A stretch of 11,767 nt of DNA from an uncultured Bacteroidales bacterium. Its GTDB lineage: Bacteria; Bacteroidota; Bacteroidia; Bacteroidales; Paludibacteraceae. Positions 7,823-11,767 of the stretch are shown here, piece after piece. The notes below the pieces were generated by a model. The model was not told where the DNA came from and made no database searches. It saw only the letters and a program-made list of their open reading frames with translations. Each line of letters begins with the position of its first letter. Position 1 is the stretch's first letter. The translations under genes were made by a program, and so were the position numbers. The stretch lies in contig CALCGR010000080.1 of the NCBI GenBank assembly GCA_937901025.1, positions 1-11,767 of the forward strand. The letters are read 5' to 3'.

Positions 7823-9514
7823 ATGAGTAAAGAAAAAGGAAATATGGTTGTGTATGGTAAGATATACACGGCGCAAGTAGATGCTTCGCAGCGGGGGTCG
7901 GATCAGTATAAGATGGCAGAAGCGATGGTGGTGAAGGACAAACGGATTGTTTTTGTCGGCAGTAAGGAAGAGGCACAAAAACATATAACGGCCGACACGC
8001 AAGTTATCGATTATACCGATAAGGGGCTTATCATGCCCACCTGTACGAATGGTCACGCGCATTACCTGATGGGGTATAGTTTAGGGATCGTAGGTAAGAT
8101 GATTGACGAAAGCATCACGGACCGCGCGGTGCTCTTGACGCAATTCAAAGAGGCGGTAGAGAAGGCAAAGAAGAATCATATCCCGGTAGCCTTCGGGTTC
8201 GGGTGGAACTACATCTTCTTCAAGGACAATGTACCGACCCGTCAGGAGTTAGATGCCATAGCAACGGATATACCTATTTATATGGCGGACGCCGAAGGGC
8301 ACAAGGGGGTAGTCAATACGCGGTGCTTAGAGATTGCCGGGATTATGGACAAAGACGGCAAGGTGCTGAAGCGGGGAAAGGATATCCGCGGGGGTGAGAT
8401 TGTGATGGCGGCGGACGGGACTCCGACGGGACTGCTCTTGGAGCAAGCCGGAACGTATGTAAGGTCGAAGTTGGACAACGAGGGGTTGTTCCCGATGTCG
8501 GTGGCAGAGCAGACGATTGAGCTGATACAGAACCATCTGCTGGCGGAGGGATATACGATTTATATGGATGGCTGGAGTAACTATTTTTATAATAGTAACT
8601 TATATAAGGCTGCTCAGAAGATGGATGAAGAGAAAGGGTTGCGTTTTATCTTTGGTATGAGTCATGAGATTGAGAGTTGGGCCGATATCCCGACGAATAT
8701 GCAGCAGGCCAAGGTAGAGCAGCAGTATCAATCCAAGCACGTGTTGCCAAATTGGATTAAACTCTTTATTGATGGTACGGTAGAAGGGGGTACGGGGTTT
8801 GTGTCCCGCTGTTATCCGGATGGTCACCAGGGATTGGTGAACTGGAGCGAAGACGAGGTGGCGGATATCACCCGCAGAGCCAATGGTGAAGGGTTGTCGA
8901 TGCACATCCATACGATGGGGGATGCAGCGGTACACTTGGCTGTTTCCGCTTTTGTGAAGGGAGGACAAGATGAGAAACGCAATACGATTGTGCACGTAAG
9001 GAACGTGATGAGTGAGGATTGGCAGCGGATGGCGGACCACAACATCTACGCCACCAGTGGCATGCTATGGCACCGGTTATTCCGAGGAGCACCTTCGATG
9101 ATGCGTAAGATGAAGTTAGTACCGGAAGGAATGGAGGAGGAGACGTATCCGATGCGTTCGTATTTCAAGTATGGTATTCCGGTGACGTCCTCTACCGATT
9201 TCCCGGCTTTGTCGGGTAGTCCGGACAGTCCGTTCGGTGTGATGCAGATAGCAGTATTGGGGTTGTTGGATCTCACCGTGGAGGATCCTTGGTGGCCGGC
9301 CGAACTCCTCTCTCGGGAGCAAGCCTTGCAAGCCCTTACGCTTCACGGGGCGAAGCAGTTATTCTTAGAGAACGAACGCGGCAGTCTGGAGGTAGGCAAA
9401 TATGCGGACTTTATCCTTACCGATCAAGATGTGTTGACCTGTCCGGTAACGAAGATTGCGGAAACGAAAGTGGTGAAGACGTTCTTTGAGGGCGAAGAGG
9501 TATATAGCTTATAA
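7823..9514 (+). CDS. YtcJ-like amidohydrolase (amidohydrolase 3 family)
   Basis: 563 residues, somewhat longer than typical YtcJ-type enzymes (about 530), with no signal peptide, so cytoplasmic. The family hydrolyses amide or related bonds with one or two metal ions; the substrate is unknown. The expected landmarks appear in order: metal-binding H-x-H in NGHAHY (H78, H80), EGHKGVVNT, WIKLFIDGTVEGGTGF, MHIHTMGDAAVHLAV (usual pattern HaiGDrAv), VHVRNVM, and VTSSTDFPALSGSPDSPFG carrying the late Asp. The C-terminal beta domain reads RGSLEVGKYADFILTD. The residue before G-H-A-H is Asn where many relatives have Asp-Ser or Asp-Gly. It starts 10 bases after the LRR gene and is the last gene of that series. 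An ATG at codon 8 is an alternative start. Confidence 0.88.
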   Translation: MSKEKGNMVVYGKIYTAQVDASQRGSDQYKMAEAMVVKDKRIVFVGSKEEAQKHITADTQVIDYTDKGLIMPTCTNGHAHYLMGYSLGIVGKMIDESITDRAVLLTQFKEAVEKAKKNHIPVAFGFGWNYIFFKDNVPTRQELDAIATDIPIYMADAEGHKGVVNTRCLEIAGIMDKDGKVLKRGKDIRGGEIVMAADGTPTGLLLEQAGTYVRSKLDNEGLFPMSVAEQTIELIQNHLLAEGYTIYMDGWSNYFYNSNLYKAAQKMDEEKGLRFIFGMSHEIESWADIPTNMQQAKVEQQYQSKHVLPNWIKLFIDGTVEGGTGFVSRCYPDGHQGLVNWSEDEVADITRRANGEGLSMHIHTMGDAAVHLAVSAFVKGGQDEKRNTIVHVRNVMSEDWQRMADHNIYATSGMLWHRLFRGAPSMMRKMKLVPEGMEEETYPMRSYFKYGIPVTSSTDFPALSGSPDSPFGVMQIAVLGLLDLTVEDPWWPAELLSREQALQALTLHGAKQLFLENERGSLEVGKYADFILTDQDVLTCPVTKIAETKVVKTFFEGEEVYSL

Positions 9515-9534
9515 AAAATTTTTTTAGAGCAAAT

Positions 9535-9551
9535 TGCAAATAAAATTTGCA
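9535..9551. promoter_or_regulatory. Palindrome TGCAAAT-AAA-ATTTGCA at the GNAT-fur promoter
   Basis: Same perfect 7-base arms as at 1265-1280, here with a 3-base spacer. The right arm contains the -33 TTTG of the downstream promoter. Unlike the first copy, there is no matching leftward -7 element at the proper distance (around 9509-9516), so here the left arm is not explained as a second promoter. That makes an operator somewhat more likely. No binding protein can be named. Confidence 0.55.
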
Positions 9552-9577
9552 TATATGAAAAAAAAGTAGTACTTTTG
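9546..9577 (+). promoter_or_regulatory. Bacteroidetes-type promoter for the GNAT-fur-tRNA-feoB genes
   Basis: TTTG at 9546-9549 and TACTTTTG at 9570-9577 are 20 bases apart, matching the Bacteroidetes consensus. Transcription should begin around 9581-9585, with an A-rich leader of about 20-25 bases before the ATG at 9606. It is the only clear promoter seen upstream of the fur-like gene, the tRNA and the feoB fragment. Confidence 0.82.
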
Positions 9578-9605
9578 CAGCCGCAAAATAAAAAAATCAA
9601 GACCT

Positions 9606-10736
9606 ATGGCTATTGAGATTAAGGAAATCGTGACCCGTAAGGGGTTGAAACAGTTCATTGCTTTCGGCAACGACTTGTACAAGGATTGCGAATACTTCTG
9701 CCCTCATATCGTAGCGGATGAGATGCGCACATTTGATACGAAGCACAACCCTTCCTTTGAGGTCTGCGACCACGTGCTATATATGGCTTACGAGAACGGT
9801 GCGCCCGTAGGGCGTGTCTGCGGTATCATCAATCGCGTAGCCAATGAGCGTTGGGGACAGAAGAAAGTGAGGTTCGGGTGGATTGATTTTATCGATGACG
9901 AGCGCGTTAGCAAGGCGTTGTTAGACGCCGTAGCCGCCTGGGGTAAGGCACGGGGAATGGAGATTCTCAATGGTCCCGTAGGGTTTACGGATTGGGATTA
10001 CGAGGGGTTGCTCATTGAAGGTTTTGAGTACTTGGCACCGGTAGCGTCGTTATATACGTTCCCGTACTATCAAAGGCATTTGGAGAACTACGGACTCGAG
10101 AAGGAGAACGACTGGATTGAGTATCAGATCACCCCGCCGGACGAATTGCCGGAGCGGCTGGTGAAGATGAGTAAGATTGTAGAGGAGAGATCGAAAGTGC
10201 ATATTGATCCGGTGAAGAATACCAAGGAATTGGTGAGCAAATATGGGATGACGTTTATGGATGTGCTGGACTCCGCTTATCAGAAGTTATATAATTTCCA
10301 GCCGATGACGGATAGGCAGAAGCGGTATTATCGCGATGCATATTTCCCGCTGGTGAACTTCGATTTTGTGTCGATTGTGGTGAACGAGAAGGATGAGATT
10401 GTAGGGGTAGGCGTAGGGATGCCGGATATATCGAAAGCGGTGAAAAAGTGTAAGGGAAGACTATTCCCGTTTGGTTGGATCGGGGTGTTGAAGGCCTTGC
10501 ACGCGAAAAAGATAGAGACGTTTGACTTGCTACTCATTGCGGTACGGCCGGATTATCAGGGGAAGGGCGTGAACTCGCTTATCTTTATGAAGCAGTTGCC
10601 GAATTATAAGAAATACGGTATTAAGCGTGTAGAGACGACCTCGATGATGGAGGATAATAACTTAGTGTTGGAGAACTTCAAGTACTTTGACTATAAGCAG
10701 CATAAGCGTAGGAGAGCGTACGCGAAGAAGATCTGA
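9606..10736 (+). CDS. GNAT-family acyltransferase, two-lobed
   Basis: 376 residues. The C-terminal half (about 215-370) has a GNAT acetyl-CoA-binding motif A, VRPDYQGKGVNSL (313-325), preceded by beta strands (VSIVVN, IVGVGVGMPD) and followed by ETTSMMEDNNLVLENFKYFDY, the usual GNAT closing pattern. The N-terminal half (about 55-165) also looks GNAT-like (LYMAYENGAPVGRVCGIIN, then GFTDWDYEGLL) but lacks an obvious motif A, so the protein may be a duplicated GNAT with one active lobe. The substrate is unknown. Similar stand-alone proteins of this size occur in Bacteroidetes and resemble E. coli YghO in layout; this last link is from memory. It has its own promoter, and its TGA shares one base with the ATG of the Fur-family gene (TGATG), so the two are translationally coupled. 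Confidence 0.82.
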   Translation: MAIEIKEIVTRKGLKQFIAFGNDLYKDCEYFCPHIVADEMRTFDTKHNPSFEVCDHVLYMAYENGAPVGRVCGIINRVANERWGQKKVRFGWIDFIDDERVSKALLDAVAAWGKARGMEILNGPVGFTDWDYEGLLIEGFEYLAPVASLYTFPYYQRHLENYGLEKENDWIEYQITPPDELPERLVKMSKIVEERSKVHIDPVKNTKELVSKYGMTFMDVLDSAYQKLYNFQPMTDRQKRYYRDAYFPLVNFDFVSIVVNEKDEIVGVGVGMPDISKAVKKCKGRLFPFGWIGVLKALHAKKIETFDLLLIAVRPDYQGKGVNSLIFMKQLPNYKKYGIKRVETTSMMEDNNLVLENFKYFDYKQHKRRRAYAKKI

Positions 10737-11176
10737 TGGCAGAACACGATTTATATAAGGCTTCGCTTCGTGTGCTCAATGCGTATATATGGGAACAGAA
10801 ACTAAGGCATACGATGGAGCGGGAGACGGTGTTGGAGATTGTTTGCAGTCTGCCGCAACCGTTTCAGCCGATGCAGGTGATTGCCGCTGCGGCGGTCAAG
10901 CGCATCAGTCAAGCCACGGTGTATAACTGTCTATCGCTCTTTGAGAAGATCGGTATAATCCACCTGTTGGAGCGCAAGACGAGGAGTAAGGCGCAGTACG
11001 AGGTGATCACGACGCATACGAATCGGTTGCGACTGATTTGTAAAAAATGCGGGCGCGAGTCCGAGTTTAAAGATTTGGCGATTACCAATGCCGTGAGGTT
11101 ACGTAAATACTCGAATTTCACTCCCGAGCATTTTACGATCTTCGTTTACGGCGAGTGTAAACACTGTAGAAAATAA
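10736..11176 (+). CDS. Divergent Fur-family transcriptional regulator
   Basis: 146 residues, normal Fur-family length. The N-terminal winged helix carries MERETVLEIV and the recognition helix ISQATVYNCLSLFEKIGII (about 57-75). The C-terminal dimerisation domain keeps both structural-zinc CxxC pairs (C102/C105 in ICKKCGRESEF and C141/C144 in YGECKHC). The sensory site is degenerate: where Fur has HHHDHLIC this protein reads TNRLRLIC (95-102), and the position of the early His (H33 of E. coli Fur) is Phe in QPFQP. Only H94, H132 and E89 remain as nearby candidate ligands. It probably binds DNA, but its signal may not be Fe(II), or it may be metal-blind. It overlaps the GNAT gene by one base and precedes the tRNA by four. 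The FeoB fragment downstream favours an iron-related regulon. Confidence 0.87.
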   Translation: MAEHDLYKASLRVLNAYIWEQKLRHTMERETVLEIVCSLPQPFQPMQVIAAAAVKRISQATVYNCLSLFEKIGIIHLLERKTRSKAQYEVITTHTNRLRLICKKCGRESEFKDLAITNAVRLRKYSNFTPEHFTIFVYGECKHCRK

Positions 11177-11180
11177 AATA

Positions 11181-11254
11181 GGCCCTGTAGCTCAATTGAA
11201 TAGAGTGTCAGATTCCGGTTCTGAAGGTTCTGGGTTTGAGCCCCAGCAGGGTCA
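11181..11254 (+). tRNA. tRNA-Arg (anticodon CCG)
   Basis: A full cloverleaf folds by eye. The acceptor stem is GGCCCTG/CAGGGTC (one G-T), the D stem GCTC/GAGT, the anticodon stem TCAGA/TCTGA with loop TTCCGGT (anticodon CCG at 11215-11217, decoding CGG), and the T stem CTGGG/CCCAG. The discriminator is A at 11254 and no CCA is encoded. Arginine identity bases A20 and C35 are present. Unusual: the D loop has A at position 19 and the T loop (TTTGAGC) has T at position 56, so the normally invariant G19-C56 elbow pair is replaced by A19-U56. The tRNA starts four bases after the Fur-family stop and ends one base before the next ATG, so it probably lies within the operon transcript. Confidence 0.93.
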
Positions 11255-11255
11255 C

Positions 11256-11767
11256 ATGAGGAGTGTTGATAAGATATTGACGCATCGGGTGTGGGGGTAT
11301 GTCATAATGGTGGTCGTACTCTACTTCGTGTTTGACGTCACTTTCCGTTTAGGGTCGTATCCTCAAGCCTGGATCAACAGCGGAATCTTTGCCCTCTGTT
11401 CCTATCTGCATACGGTTTTACCCGAAGGGTGGTTGTCGGCCCTATTTATTGACGGCATTATTCAAGGGGTGGGAGCTATCCTGTCTTTTTTACCGAATAT
11501 CTGCATTATCTTTGTGTTACTCTCTATCCTGGAGGATTCCGGGTATATGGCGCGCATCGGTTTTCTTATGGATAAACTGATGCATAAGTTAGGGTTGCAT
11601 GGTTCGTCGTTTGTGCCGATGATTGTCGGTTTCGGATGCAATGTACCGGCGATTATCGATGCGCGCAGCATTGAGAACCCAAAGGATCGGACGCTGACAA
11701 TGCTCATGATTCCGTTTATGAGTTGTTCCGCCCGACTGCCGGTCTATCTGCTTTTCGTATCGGCATT
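11256..11767 (+). CDS. feoB: FeoB-type ferrous iron transporter membrane domain without G domain, partial (3' end beyond window)
   Basis: FeoB imports Fe(II) across the inner membrane and normally has an N-terminal GTP-binding G domain followed by a membrane domain with two Gate regions. The 170 visible residues begin directly at the membrane domain: DKILTHRVWG, LPEGWL, DGIIQGVGAILSFLPN, ILEDSGYMARIGFLMD, then GFGCNVPA (125-132, with the conserved Cys) and PFMSCSARLPVY (153-164). No G1-G4 GTPase motifs occur upstream; that space holds the tRNA and the Fur-family gene. The ATG at 11256 lies one base after the tRNA. Its frame stays open backwards through the tRNA, but only TTG/GTG starts exist there. 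It may be a split FeoB whose G domain is encoded elsewhere, or a 5'-truncated remnant. The gene continues past the right edge. Confidence 0.88.
   Translation, partial: MRSVDKILTHRVWGYVIMVVVLYFVFDVTFRLGSYPQAWINSGIFALCSYLHTVLPEGWLSALFIDGIIQGVGAILSFLPNICIIFVLLSILEDSGYMARIGFLMDKLMHKLGLHGSSFVPMIVGFGCNVPAIIDARSIENPKDRTLTMLMIPFMSCSARLPVYLLFVSA

Noticed and set aside
9515..9530. A/T-only palindrome just after the amidohydrolase stop as a terminator
   Set aside because: It has no GC stem, so it is not a convincing intrinsic terminator; it more likely belongs to the AT-rich upstream part of the next promoter.
9509..9540. Possible leftward promoter mirrored from the palindrome at 9535-9551
   Set aside because: No CAAAnnTA sequence is present at the required distance, so only the rightward promoter is supported.
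1..11767. CRISPR array, insertion sequence, transposase, integrase or phage genes
   Set aside because: No spaced direct repeats, terminal inverted repeats or mobile-element protein motifs were found; the tRNA has no visible duplicated 3' end that would mark an attachment site within the window.

Overview
The window looks like chromosomal DNA from a member of the Bacteroidales. Three promoters match the Bacteroidetes pattern (TTTG about 20 bases before TAnnTTTG). Start codons lack clear Shine-Dalgarno sequences. Two secreted proteins belong to types common in gut and rumen Bacteroidales: a FISUMP-like domain opening with VDLGLPSGTLW, and a BspA-type leucine-rich-repeat protein. Genus and species cannot be fixed from the sequence alone. 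Gene packing is very tight and no stretch over 300 bases lacks a gene.

Layout. (1) Bases 1-1214, minus strand: a MarC-family membrane protein followed by the epoxyqueuosine reductase gene queG, which runs off the left edge. The two genes are one base apart. queG contains a G-rich 8-bp tandem repeat. (2) Bases 1215-1342: a divergent promoter region whose two -33 elements are the two halves of one palindrome. (3) Bases 1343-9514, plus strand: efp, a MATE transporter, a SIMPL/YggE-like protein, a coiled-coil plus FISUMP-like secreted protein, a 1065-residue LRR protein and a YtcJ-like amidohydrolase. Junctions are overlaps or gaps of 12 bases or less, so this is probably one transcript starting at the efp promoter. 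No hairpin terminator is visible inside it. (4) Bases 9515-9605: a second strong promoter with nearly the same palindrome. (5) Bases 9606-11767, plus strand: a GNAT-type acyltransferase, a divergent Fur-family regulator, tRNA-Arg(CCG), and a FeoB membrane domain that starts without its G domain and runs off the right edge. These four are separated by a 1-base overlap, 4 bases and 1 base, so they are probably co-transcribed.

The most interesting part is the right end. A Fur-family protein has kept its zinc-binding cysteines but lost the usual sensory histidines. It sits directly upstream of a tRNA that carries a compensated change in its conserved elbow pair (A19-U56 instead of G19-C56). One base after the tRNA comes the ATG of a membrane-only FeoB. 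Processing of the tRNA 3' end would release an almost leaderless feoB message. This is inferred from layout and has not been shown. The left block joins translation functions (EF-P, queuosine synthesis) with envelope proteins, but nothing in the sequence proves a shared pathway.
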